From positions 11,109,023 to 11,173,022 of the forward strand of contig NC_044570.1 in NCBI RefSeq assembly GCF_007565055.1: DNA of 64,000 bases, in the 5' to 3' direction. Shown here in pieces: positions 46,771 through 57,618 of this stretch. Position 1 is the first letter of the stretch; each line of letters starts with the position of its first letter. The notes beneath the pieces are model-generated. The model was not told the origin of the DNA. It worked only from the letters and a program-made list of their open reading frames with translations, and did not search any database. The stretch comes from Rhinopithecus roxellana. Lineage: Eukaryota; Chordata; Mammalia; Primates; Cercopithecidae. The position numbers and the translations under genes are program-made.

Positions 46771-47698
46771 CCTATAGATGTCATGCTTGTGAAATAATTC
46801 TCCACTTTTTTCTGCCATGTGCATTTATCCTATGATTTCAAGAAAACAAAAACAAAAACAAAAACAAAACAACAAATGAACTGGAGCAATTCAGTCCTTC
46901 CCAATGCAGGAAATAGCTCAACTCTTCCAAATCAAGACACAAAATCTGAATACAGGAATTCTTGGGTTTTTCTGATATTATTCTGAGAAATAAAAATCAC
47001 AATCATTAGCTTCTATGCAATACTCAATTTAATGAGTGCTATGACACTTCTCAGTTTAACTGAGGTGACAAGGCTTACTTGTATTTTTACTGAATAATGG
47101 AAAACTTCACACAGTATGGTTTCAGCAAAAGTTTTGTGTTTCATCGTATAGTGTCTATGGCACTATTTCTGAAATAATAAACCCACAAGTAAGAAAGATA
47201 AGAGATTTTGCAATTTGTTGGTTGATACCATAGAACATGAAGTGTAGTGTGACAAACCAAAACATGAAATGTAGTGTTAAAAACCAATCTTATAGAAATC
47301 TCACTTACAATTAAGGGATTTATCAGCCTTGGACCTCCATATAACTAAGCCATAATAATCTGAAACAGTGAATTATGGATATTACTGTGCAGAAATACAG
47401 TTCAAATGGACATCTGTCCCAGGTTCCTGCCACCGAGAAATAAACACCCAACACATTGCTTTAAATAAATCTTAACCACTTAACCATAACAAAGACTTTC
47501 CTCTAATAGTAATAAGAATAAAGAGAAGAGACCATGACTCAGTATATACATCTTGAGAAACATTATGGATACTACATTGTGTTAGGATACTGTTAAGATA
47601 CAGTTTTCTGTTTACACAGTTAGAGATGACCAAATACTTAAAGAAATTCATAAGTGCTACTGCTGTTGAGAGACACAGGTTTTATATTTGACTCCAAC
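46771..47698. other. Unassigned sequence with an (AAAAC)n run
   Basis: An A-rich (AAAAAC)n microsatellite lies at 46844-46873. The remainder has no gene or repeat I can name. Confidence 0.45.
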
Positions 47699-48078
47699 TG
47701 ATTTGGTTTGGCCGTGTGTCCCCACACAAATTTCATGTTGCATTGTAATCCCCAGTGTTGGAGGTGAGGCCTGGTGGGAGATGACTGGATCATAGGGGTG
47801 GTTTCTAATGGTTTAGCACTAATCCCCTAGTGCTGTCTCATGATGGATTTCTCATGAGATTGAGTTGTTTAAAAGTGTGTGGCATCCCTCATTCTCTCTT
47901 CCTCCTGCTCTGGACATGTAAAATGAGCCTGCCTCCCCACTTGTTTTCCACCAAGAGAGTAAGTTTTCTGAAACCTCCCCTGCCATACTTCCAGTATGGC
48001 CTGCAGAAATGTGAGCCAATTAAATCCCTTTTCTTTATAAATCACCTAGCCTCAGTAGTGTGAGAATAGACTAATACA
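47699..48078 (+). mobile_element. MST-type MaLR LTR
   Basis: Starts TGATTTGGTTTGGCCGTGTG and ends 'gaatagactaatacatg'; includes 'gccaattaaatcccttttc'. About 380 bp, near full length. Confidence 0.88.
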
Positions 48079-48550
48079 TGAACAAAATTGTATTTGTTAT
48101 AGCTAATCAAAAATAAGGTAAGAAAATCACAATTAATTTTAAATTTTAAAATTTGTTGTTAAATTGAATATTTCAACATCCAATTCTTAAGTTCACCATT
48201 GTTCTTAAGGGTTTTAATGGAGCAAGCCTTCTCTGAGTGAGTGATATCCACTGAAATATGGAAAGAAAAGAAACATACAAGAATGATATAAAGATGGTTA
48301 AATCATAAACAATTTTCAGACCTTCATACTGGCTCCTTAGATAATGGGGGAACCTTGAAAGATGGAGCGTGTAATGATGTTTTCTGAGAAGCTCATTATA
48401 AATTGACTCTGAAGGTCACAGAAACCTGAGGGGCAAGCACAAATAAAATTGGATTTAACATGCTTTTTTAAATATATTATTTAAAATGCATGCACTGACA
48501 TTTTCAAGATAAACAGAAACATTTACTCCTCAACTAAAATATAAAGTACA
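48079..48550. other. Unassigned AT-rich sequence
   Basis: No feature recognised. Confidence 0.5.
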
Positions 48551-48965
48551 GGCTGGGCATGGTGGCCTACACCTGTAATCCTAGCACTTTGGGAGGCAAA
48601 GACAGGCAGGTCACTTGAGTTCAGGAGTTTCAGGCCAACATGGTGAAATCCTGTCTCTACTAGAAATACAAAAATTAACTTGGCATTGTGGAGGATGCTT
48701 TCAATACTAGCACTTTGGGAGGCCAAGGCAGACATTACTTAAGGTCAGGAGTTCAAGACCAGTCTGGCCAATGTGGCAAAATCCCATCTCTACTAGAAAT
48801 ACAAAAATTAGCTGGGCATGGTCACAGACGCCTGTAATCCCAGGTACTTCAGAGGCTGAAGCAGGAGAATGGCTTGTACTGGGAGGTGCAGGTTGCAGTA
48901 AGCCAAAATCCCCAATGACACTCCAGCCTGGGCAACAGAGAAAGACTCTGTCTCCAAAAGACAAA
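48551..48965 (+). mobile_element. Alu with duplicated left arm (three-arm Alu)
   Basis: The left arm (48551-48680) is followed not by a right arm but by a second left arm that starts near 48688 ('tactagcactttgggaggcc'), and then by the normal linker and right arm ending at 48965. The junction lies in the 'aaaattaactTGGCATtGTGG' stretch, which is homologous to the Alu start, so unequal exchange between these segments explains the structure. Confidence 0.8.
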
Positions 48966-49025
48966 AAGTACAATTTGTGTATATGTAATATTACACTATT
49001 ATTTAAAGATTCTAAATCTATATGA

Positions 49026-49028
49026 GAG

Positions 49029-49067
<39 letters not shown>

Positions 49068-49072
49068 CACAC
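49026..49072 (+). repeat. (TG)n(TA)n(CA) dinucleotide tract
   Basis: About nine TG units followed by about nine TA units and a short CA end. The mirrored ends make it self-complementary. Confidence 0.95.
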
Positions 49073-49420
49073 ATAGTCTATGAGTTTGACTTACTACCTT
49101 GTCATTCAGATTATTTGGAGTAGGATTGTCTTACCCATGAAGTTTGAAGGCAGAGAAAATTGATTTAAATTTCAGGCAGTAACTGGGCTTAGAACTGGAT
49201 GATTACATCTCAACATGGTTCTGGCTCTGAGCTCTGTAACTCCTACTGTGAGATAGCAAATGTAGTATTTGCCTACATGCTCTCTTTTTTGGTTCTATAA
49301 AGATGCAATGGCTGGATGATGTCCTTTTTAGTGGTAGACAATACTTGTTCCATTTTTAATTTATTTATTGTTTTAAAATATGCTTAGGGTCTTTGTATGA
49401 CAAGTGTGAAATACTAAATT
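49073..49420. other. Unassigned sequence
   Basis: No feature recognised. Confidence 0.5.
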
Positions 49421-49433
49421 GTGGAATATCAGA

Positions 49434-49596
49434 GGCCAGGTACAGTCGTGCATGCCTATAATCCCAGTGTTTTGGCAGGCTGGGGCAGGAAGATCACCTC
49501 AGCGCAGGAGGTTGAGGGTGCAGTGACCCATGATTGTAACCCTGCACTCCAGCCTGGGTTACACAGCAAGACCTTATATCAATAAATAAATAAATA
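49434..49596 (+). mobile_element. Free Alu monomer (FLAM/FRAM)
   Basis: A single Alu arm beginning GGCCAGGTACAGTCGTGCATG and ending in (AATA)n. It is flanked by imperfect 10-bp target-site duplications, GTGGAATATC (49421-49430) and GTGAAATATC (49597-49606), so it inserted as a monomer. Confidence 0.8.
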
Positions 49597-49606
49597 GTGA
49601 AATATC

Positions 49607-50170
49607 TATCGCCCTGAATTCTACATTATTATGCTACAACTTGAAAAAAGATCCATTCCAAAATGAATCTGTCCTTCTGCTTTAGACCTTGTCTTTAGAA
49701 AAAAAAATTGGCATAGAGATTTTTGCAAGTTGCTTGGCAACATATTTTTATACTCGTGATGAACAGGACCAGCTACACAATTTATGGGGTTCAGAAAAAA
49801 TGAAAATGAATGGTCCAATGTTTCTAAATTAAGGATTTCAAGGCCACAATAGCAGAGCATTAAACAAAATATGTTCCCTTTGAGCTGGGACACTGTAGAA
49901 CTTGGGTCTTAGCTTCATGAAGTAGGACCCACTGATGAAGAAGAGAAGGTGCAAGCCTGGTGAGTTTCAGCATATACAAATGTTGGTCCCCAGCATGAGG
50001 ATTAAAATAGATGTGCTGAATTCCACTTGGTTCACAAAGCTCTTATGCAGTCTCCTACTTAAAACCAAATGCTTCCTCACATTGTACAACTTACCAATTT
50101 ATTGTTTGACTTTTAAATTTTCTATTAACTCAACACAATTCAGGAAGTCATCTGTGGATCAGGCAATGGG
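49607..50170. other. Unassigned sequence
   Basis: No gene or named repeat recognised. Confidence 0.45.
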
Positions 50171-50479
50171 TAACAGTTTTTTTTTTTTTTTTTTTTTGAG
50201 AGGGAGTATCGCTCTGTTGCCCAGGCTGGAGTGCAGTGGCGCAATCTCCACTCACTGCAAGCTCCGCCTCCCGGGTTGACGCCACTCTCCTGCCTCAGCC
50301 TCCTGAGTAGCTGGGACTACAGGCACCCGCCACCTCCCCCGGCTAATTTTTGTATTTTTAGTAGAGACAGGGTTTCATCGTGTTAGCCAGAATGGTCTCC
50401 ATCTCCTGACATCGTGATCCGCCCCTCTCGGCCTCCAAAAATGCTGGGATTGCAGGTGTGAGCCATGGCTAACAGTTTT
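50171..50479 (-). mobile_element. Alu SINE (AluY/Sc-like) with target-site duplication
   Basis: A poly(T) of 21 nt precedes a well-preserved reverse-complement Alu that ends 'gtgtgagccatggc', lacking about 14 nt of the 5' tip. TAACAGTTTT occurs on both sides (50171-50180 and 50470-50479) as the target-site duplication. Confidence 0.9.
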
Positions 50480-50622
50480 GGTGAGGATGTCCTGCAAGAG
50501 TTTGTGGTTTATGTAGGGAGACAAGGAGAGGAGGCACAAAAAAAGGGTGTGGTGAGTACAAACTGGAGGGACCCTTTCACATGTCTGGAGGATTTAAAAG
50601 CTCTTAGGACAAGATGAAAAAT

Positions 50623-50944
50623 AGAAAAAGACTTGGAAGGTGATTGTGTTAAGACAAAGAGTGGTCAAAGCAACCATGGAGATAGAAATAAGCATAAAAT
50701 CAATCCAGAGATGTCGATATATATATAATTTAGTAACTGGCACATATGTTCAATGCATTATCATATGCTATGAGAAGGACACAGTGAGGAGCTGGGAAAA
50801 GATCGTGGAGACAGACCCAGATTGTTTTCCAGATAGCTTAGAATTAACGTCTTAATAAAGCTTGCCATTTATCTGAAATATTGCCTTTGCATGTGAAAAT
50901 AAATCACTCCAACCTTTACCTTTTTCTCATGTAGTTTGATGTAC
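50623..50944. repeat. 322-bp dispersed direct duplication, copy A
   Basis: Identical to 53551-53872 except for one base (T at 50643, C at 53571). It is not a repeat family I recognise. A 71-codon frame occurs in both copies, without recognisable motifs. The flanks on each side differ completely. Confidence 0.97.
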
Positions 50945-51219
50945 ATGGTAAGTGTATATAATTTTTATTTGTCAATGAAAAATCATTCTAGATAAAATAT
51001 AAATAGAAATAAACTACCTTTTCAAGAAAAGAAGCTCTACATGAACTCTGTTTCTTTTTCTTTTCACTCTACTATGTAAAATACATTCAGCTGAGGCAAT
51101 CTCCCACTATGTATTCATTTTATAAATTGTTTCCCTTCCTCCAAAATATTTTACCCTCATGCTTTTGGGCTTCAGAAACTTTTGATTGGCATATCATGTA
51201 CCTTGGGAAAAATGCAAAG
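50945..51219. other. Unassigned sequence
   Basis: No feature recognised. Confidence 0.5.
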
Positions 51220-51880
51220 ACTAATAGGTGCAGCTTGATGAATTTGCCTGAATAGAAAATTCATGTCACCAGCATTCAGATAAAAAAACTGGACATCTCC
51301 AACACCCAGTAACTTGTGATCAACCTCTTATAGTTATCACCTCCTCTGAACACAGGCATCAAGCCTGATTTTAGCAACCTTGGTTAGTTTTGCCTATGCT
51401 ATGACCTTATTTAAAGAAAACAGGACAGCATTTAACCTTTTGTTTCTGGTGGCTCTTAGTTAACATTGTTTGGAGATTTATTCATATTTTTTGTGTAGTT
51501 GTTGTTTGTATTTTCTTATTACTGTAGAGTATTTCCTTGTATAAATACAGCATAAACTGTTTGTTAATATTGGTATCAGTGGACATTTGACTAGCTATAG
51601 AATGTTTTGGAAGTTAATACGTCTATTTGGGTGAATGTATTTAGCTAATTTTTCAGGGTAGTAAATTGCTGGGTCACAAGTAGTTGTATGTTTAATTTTT
51701 GTGTAAGGTACTAGTTTTTCCAAACTAGCTGCCCAATTTTCATTTTCAGAAGATGTGAGTGTGATTTCCAGTTGCTCTACATTTTCTCCAACATTTGATA
51801 TTGCCCGTCTTTTCAAATTCTAGTCATTATGGTAGCCAGTAGTTTTCATTTCTTTTCTCTAAAACTAATCAAGTAGAATA
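51220..51880 (-). mobile_element. Old L1 (L1M-type) 3' part
   Basis: 'gcagcttgatgaatttgcct', 'ttcatgtcaccagcattcag', 'taaattgctgggtcacaag', 'tttccagttgctctacattt' and 'tctccaacatttgatattgc' follow the minus strand of mammalian-wide L1 3' ends. Confidence 0.7.
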
Positions 51881-52696
51881 CCCTTTTAAAATGTTTATCA
51901 GTCATTTGAATACTCTTTTTTTGCAGCATCTGTCTATTTTGGATTTTTCATCTGTAAACATTTTAAGGTATAAAATATATGCTTGTTTTTTTCTCCTGGT
52001 CTTACTACATCCATCCTTTTACCTCAAGTGTTTAGAAATGTAACAGTTTTAAAAGTAGTACTGAATGTTTAGTAAAGAACACTTTTTCCTTTAAGAGTTT
52101 CTCCTTGTCACCACATCACACAAAGCTATGTCAATCCTGTGGCTCTTGAATTAGGAAAATGTCTTAGGTAAGCAACAATGCACAGGAAAGTGTAAAATTT
52201 TGGAAATAAAGGGCTTTTCTTTTTTCCATCACTTATTATCCACTATTACATGGGAAAGTTATTCCTTGTCTTTGGAAAACTTTGGCCCCAGATTTTCAGG
52301 GTAATTTATAAAAGGAGTTAATAGTGTGTTTTTACCTACAAAAAGATTACTTTTGTAAGAGCAAGCTTGTCTCTGGCATAAAAACTTCATCTACTGCATC
52401 TGAAAATAGCTGAAAGAGCAGAGGGGAAAGGAAAAGAATGGCTTTTTTCTTTGCAACATTTTTAGATGGATTTTAACTCTTACTGTTTGAAAACTATTTT
52501 TGAGACAGGCCATATTTTTTAATTCATTCCTGCAAGCGTATCTGTTTCCTTATAATTCTAATTTACTGTCAAATTGAGAGAAAGAGCTTAAAGGAAGTAA
52601 TAGTCAGGCACAGACACAAAAGGTTTGGATTTTGGGATGGCTGTCTTCCACTCAAGTTTTGGAACTGTTCCTGCCATTTCTGGCTCTGACTCTGCA
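51881..52696. other. Unassigned AT-rich sequence
   Basis: No gene or named repeat recognised. Confidence 0.45.
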
Positions 52697-52715
52697 CCGT
52701 GCCCCCTACTGGTCG
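52697..52715 (-). promoter_or_regulatory. Candidate CTCF-binding motif
   Basis: Read on the minus strand, CGACCAGTAGGGGGCACGG fits the CTCF core consensus (CCASYAGRKGGCRS) at every core position. It lies in a short GC-richer, repeat-free stretch (52670-52730). Occupancy cannot be judged from sequence. Confidence 0.6.
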
Positions 52716-53550
52716 CTCCAGGGAGCAGAAAAGAAATGTCAAATCAAAAAATCTAGAGCAAAATCTCAAATGCTACCTTGGTTATTTAGGTTTTCCCAAA
52801 ATAAGGAACTTTATTAAACCAACTCACCTTTAAAACCCAGGTAGGTGCTACTAAAATCTTTCCACCTGAAATGTATTCAATGTCATTTTAATTAGACTAA
52901 GAAACAAATCAAATAAAAAAATAACATTTTACTAATTAGTAACAGTATTGCTGGTGCTGGTCTTACGCTTCTAGGAAATTAGATGAACCAGATACCTCTA
53001 ATTATGGTTTTGAGCCCATAAGGACTATTTCAGTCTATCTTCTGAAATACTCTGCGCTAAGCAAGGAAAGGAAGAGTTACAGCTTTGTAAGAGTTGATCA
53101 TTCCTCTTGCAGTTTCTTCATGTTCAGCAGGGCAAGTCCTATCACAATGTTTAAGGCCTTGTGAATAGTAGTATTTATATAATAGATGGAATTTTTATCA
53201 TCAAAATTTGTGAAAGCTATGAAATAAAGGTATATTCCTTTAAAATGCTTTGATGGTGATTTCAAGTTCATCATTTACTCCCTTACTCTCTTAACACACT
53301 GTTTAATTAAAGAAATCCCATATGAGTTAAGAATATGGTAGATGGCATCAAAGAGGGATAGAATAGATTTCACAGAAAAATAAACACCATTTACTTTATA
53401 AACATATTGATAGTTGTTCAATAATATTCATAATATTAAATGTCAAATTCAGCAAAAATTCTTCTTAGCCTGCTGTTTCAAAGGTTTTGAAATATGTAGA
53501 GTAATGGCAAAGATACGGGTAAAACAGGCTCATTTACACGGCTATTGGTC
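52716..53550. other. Unassigned sequence
   Basis: No gene or named repeat recognised. Confidence 0.45.
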
Positions 53551-53872
53551 AGAAAAAGACTTGGAAGGTGACTGTGTTAAGACAAAGAGTGGTCAAAGCA
53601 ACCATGGAGATAGAAATAAGCATAAAATCAATCCAGAGATGTCGATATATATATAATTTAGTAACTGGCACATATGTTCAATGCATTATCATATGCTATG
53701 AGAAGGACACAGTGAGGAGCTGGGAAAAGATCGTGGAGACAGACCCAGATTGTTTTCCAGATAGCTTAGAATTAACGTCTTAATAAAGCTTGCCATTTAT
53801 CTGAAATATTGCCTTTGCATGTGAAAATAAATCACTCCAACCTTTACCTTTTTCTCATGTAGTTTGATGTAC
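53551..53872. repeat. 322-bp dispersed direct duplication, copy B
   Basis: See copy A at 50623-50944: 321 of 322 positions agree, same orientation, offset 2928 bp. Confidence 0.97.
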
Positions 53873-53879
53873 TCTTTGG

Positions 53880-54120
53880 AAAAAGTTTGATACAGCAATT
53901 GAAAAGCTTGACATGTACGCTACCCATATATTCAAATATGCACAAAGCCCTACAGACACAAATGTTCATTTGGACATTATTTATAAAAGGCTAGAAACAA
54001 CTCAAGTGGACATAATAAGGGACTTGTGAAATAAAGTATAGAATTCCATACAAAGGATTACTTTGAAGCTATAATCTATGTTTGAAGATTTGAGAAGTTT
54101 TGCAAGATAAGCTTTTTAAA
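53880..54120 (+). mobile_element. Possible old L1 (L1M-type) ORF2 tail
   Basis: 'tttggacattatttataaaa', 'ggctagaaacaactcaagtg' and 'ggattactttgaagctataa' resemble the plus strand of an L1 ORF2 3' end. Diverged. Confidence 0.5.
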
Positions 54121-54184
54121 TAAAAAATAAGAAACAAAAGATTGTGTATAATATTCTCCAATTGTGATAAATGACATAAATGAG

Positions 54185-54250
54185 TATATATATACACACA
54201 CACAGATACACAGACATGTAGATACATACATATATACACATTCATAGATA
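54185..54250 (+). repeat. TA/CA-rich low-complexity tract
   Basis: (TA)n(CA)n followed by degenerate GATACA and ATACAT units. Confidence 0.85.
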
Positions 54251-55861
54251 CAACTAAACACAGATGTGTACACACCAGAAAAAAACACCAAGGGTATAGA
54301 AAGAGTTGTTAGTCTGGATTTTGAAAGTTGTATTCTCTACTTCATACTGCTTTATTTTTGAGATTTTCTTGCCATGTATGTGCATGACTTTGAATTTAAT
54401 TTAAATGCAAGTTAAAATTAAAAACCAAAACAGAAAAAAAAAAAAAAAAGATAAAACGTATGTGTCACCTTACAGCTCTGACTATACTTTTTCTTTTAAG
54501 AGGTTTTTAATTTTTTTTATACCCAGTATCGTTCTCCTTTGAGAGGCAAACAAAAGATAACAACCTCTGGGATACTTTCTCAAATACAGAATAGTTACTG
54601 AAGTAAAAACTAAATTAATCTCACTTTTATCCTGAGTGAATTCATAGTGTAATATTTCTTTGATAACTCAGGAGATGGATTAGAAATTTTCAGTGTCTTG
54701 TACTTGGTCTTATGACTATCAATTATTTTTGTGTGTTAGATATGCTGAAGTCTAGGTTAAAAATTTTAAAAGAGTGCCTTTTGTAAGAATGCTAACAAAA
54801 GCTGCACTTCTTGATATTATCTGTAGCTTTTTATATTTTCACTGATACTATATTTTTACTTTATCTTCCTCATCACATTGAGGATAGGTTACATCCATAT
54901 ATCTACATAGCTCTCTTTTTCTCTTTCTTTAATTTCTATATAATTACATTCATTCCAAGACACAATATTTGGGAATGCCAATGCCATATATAATGTACAT
55001 ATACCTAACAACTTTAAAACAATATTCTTGGTAACAGTGATTTGCTTAGTCTAAAAATAAAACCTGTGCTCACTGGTAGGAATTTTATAAGCCATAACAA
55101 ATTTGCATCTGACTCAAATGAGTTCTGTGAAGAATGGTACTGTAGAAATACAACATACTACTATCATATTACAGCACCAGGTTGTCAGTCTGGTAACTTC
55201 ACTATCCTCACGTTTGTAAACTTGTCATTTGCAGACATCTGCTTCCTGCCTGCTTTTTCCTCTGAACATGGAGTTTTACAACATCACATTAAATATCTGT
55301 GTAGCTCCACCACAAGACGGACAGATGATAAATTTAAAAATTACACTGTCCCACATTTTACTAGCATCTATATCAACTGCAATAAATATGTGTGAAGGCG
55401 TCTGAACAACAATTGCTCCTGTAATAATGGTTCTTAGAGCTTGGTAGCATCTGTTGACTCTGCTAAGTAAATGACAAATGGAAAGACAGAATGCAAGTGA
55501 GGAGGAGATGGGGGTAGATTAGGCTCTGTGATAGTTGCATGTGCCTTATATTTAGGTCACTTGTCAGGGACATAAATCAGACCACTTAGTTCCCTATGTT
55601 TAAATGAGGGACCATCAGCTCTTGTAGGATTGGCTGCACTTGTAAGCTATACAAACAGATCCTGAGACATCTTTGATGAAGAAGCACAGTAGAACACAGC
55701 TGGCTGTGGCAGATGGGGAGATACCAGCAGGGGAGGATCAGGACTGCATGGGAGAAGGCTAAGGGGACCAGGTGGAGGAGGTGGGTACTGGGATAATAAG
55801 GTTTGATTGTTTTTCATTCTTTGTGGGATTTATTCCTCATTATTTGTTTTTTCTGGGACAT
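54251..55861. other. Unassigned sequence of ~1.6 kb
   Basis: An A-run of 17 lies at 54433-54449. The 117-codon frame at 55042-55395 contains NLSFADICFLP, which superficially resembles part of an olfactory receptor, but nothing around it agrees. No supported gene. Confidence 0.45.
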
Positions 55862-56215
55862 TTTAAAAATTTTATATTTGAGAGTACATGTGCAGGTTTG
55901 TTATAAGGAGGTATTGTGTAATGGTGGATATGAGCTTCTAGTGAACCCATCACCCAACAGGATAGTGAACATAGTAGCCAATAAGTAGTTTTCCAGTGTT
56001 TGCTCCTTCCCACTCTCCTGTTTGGAGTACGCTGTGCATATTACTTCCATCTTTATGACCGTATGTACCCACTGTTTGGCTTTCACTTGTAAGAGAGAAC
56101 TTGCAGTGTTTCATTTACTGAGTTATTTTATATCAGATAATCACTAAATCCATCTGTGTTGCTGTGAAACACATGATTTCATTCTTTATATGGCAGTGTA
56201 GCATTCTATGGTGTA
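55862..56215 (-). mobile_element. L1 3' end, sense half of a 5'-inverted L1
   Basis: Minus-strand L1 3' UTR and ORF2 end ('gagtacatgtgcaggtttgt', 'gtaagagagaacttgcagtg', 'gcattctatggtgta'). It joins directly, head to head, to plus-strand L1 ORF2 at 56216. Confidence 0.85.
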
Positions 56216-56682
56216 CAAAAATCCCATGTTCATGGATAGGAAGAATCATTATTGTTAAAATGGCAATACTACTCAAAGCAATCTGCATAGCCAACACAAT
56301 TTCTATCAAATTACCAACATCGTCCTTCACATAATTAGAAAAAACAATTTTAAAATTCATATGGAACCGAAAAGAAGGCTGAATAAACAAAGCAATTGTA
56401 AGCAAAAAAGACAAAGCTGAAGGAACCATATTACCCAACTTCAAGTTTTACTACAAGGCTATAGTAACCAAAACAGATTGGTACTGGTAGAAAAATAGAC
56501 ATATAGATAAATGGAATAGTGACCCAAGATATAAAACCACACACCTACAATCATCTGATCTTTTGCAATGACAACAAAAGTAAATGAGGAAAGGACACCC
56601 TATTCTATAACTGGTGCTGCCAAAACTGGCTAGTGATATACAGAAGAATGAAACTAGACCCCTATTTTTATCATATTCAGGA
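56216..56682 (+). mobile_element. Inverted ORF2 segment of the same L1
   Basis: Plus-strand ORF2 ('ttcatggataggaagaatca', 'caaaattcatatggaacc'-type, 'aaccaaaacagattggtact', 'tggtgctgccaaaactggct'). In L1 coordinates it lies upstream of the 55862-56215 segment, with a gap of a few hundred bases between them, as expected from twin priming with a junction deletion. Old L1 with stops. Confidence 0.85.
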
Positions 56683-57237
56683 ACTTTTAAAAAGTAGCAC
56701 AGAGATGAGATGTTTGAGAGGAAGAGACTGATGGAGGGATATCTCAGTTGCAAATGTCTCTTAATGAGGCAAAAGAAAACTATTCAAAGGCAGAAGTGGT
56801 AAGAATGTAGAAGAGAGGCTCAATCTGTGAAACCCATGAAGGGAACTAAACAATCTCCTAGGAATGCCAGCTGTCTTTTATTCAGATGCAAAAACAAGAC
56901 TGGAGTCTTAGGGGAAAGCCTCATCCTGCACAGAAGAACAGACATTGCAGAGCCAAGAGCAACTGTCTCAGCTGCCCCTTTGCTGAAATCTCTGCTTATT
57001 GATTCAACTTTTTCCCAACACAAAGCCAACTCCAACTTGTTAGATACCAACAGTTGTCCAAATTTCAACATGCAGCTTCAGAAAAGCATAAACTTGCCCA
57101 TATCACTCCTTGTAAAGGCTGATGAAAATGTTGCAAACTATCCAAAAATTGAGAGAAGCCAACTCAAAAAGCCAACTCCATTCTTCCCTGTATTAATACA
57201 AAATAAAAGAAAAATGTTTATATTGACACTTGTGTTT
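56683..57237. other. Unassigned sequence with a 137-codon open frame
   Basis: The frame 56827-57240 is open for 137 codons but I recognise no domain, signal peptide or family, and it ends at the boundary of an old L1. I do not call it a gene. Confidence 0.4.
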
Positions 57238-57618
57238 TAAAATATATTTTTATTGATTTGTGGTAGGTAGTTGTATATAATTTGGGGGCAAATGTGAGAT
57301 TTTGATACCTGCATATGATGTAATGATCAAATCTCAAATCAAGGTGATTGGTGTATCTATCATTTTAAATGCTTATCTTTTTGTGTGTGTTCAGAACATT
57401 TCAATCCTTCTAGCTCTTTAAAAATATACAATGTTTTTATTAATTATACTTTCCCTACTCATTATCAAAGACTGGAACTTATTGTTTCCATCTAACTATA
57501 TTTTTTTGTATCATTAACCACTTTGTCTTTATTCTCTCCTCCCCACTACCCTTTCCAGCCTCTGGTACCTATTATTCTATTCTCTACCTCCATTAGATCC
57601 ACTTCTTCAACTCTCATA
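57238..57618 (-). mobile_element. Old L1 (L1M-type), 3' part
   Basis: 'gtatataatttgggggca', 'caaatcaaggtgattggtgt', 'tctagctctttaaaaatata' and 'ccactaccctttccagcctc' mark an L1M 3' UTR on the minus strand. It continues at 58610 after the LTR insertion. Confidence 0.75.

Noticed and set aside
50640..50855. 71-codon frame conserved in both duplicate copies
   Set aside because: The conservation is simply the 99.7% identity of the duplication and there is no independent sign of coding.
55042..55395. 117-codon frame with NLSFADICFLP resembling an olfactory receptor segment
   Set aside because: Only about 27 bp resemble the receptor. The preceding and following residues do not fit any transmembrane segment, and no further receptor motif is found in other frames.
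56827..57240. 137-codon open frame
   Set aside because: No recognisable domain, no start context or splice structure that I can support, and the end runs into an old L1. The length is compatible with chance.
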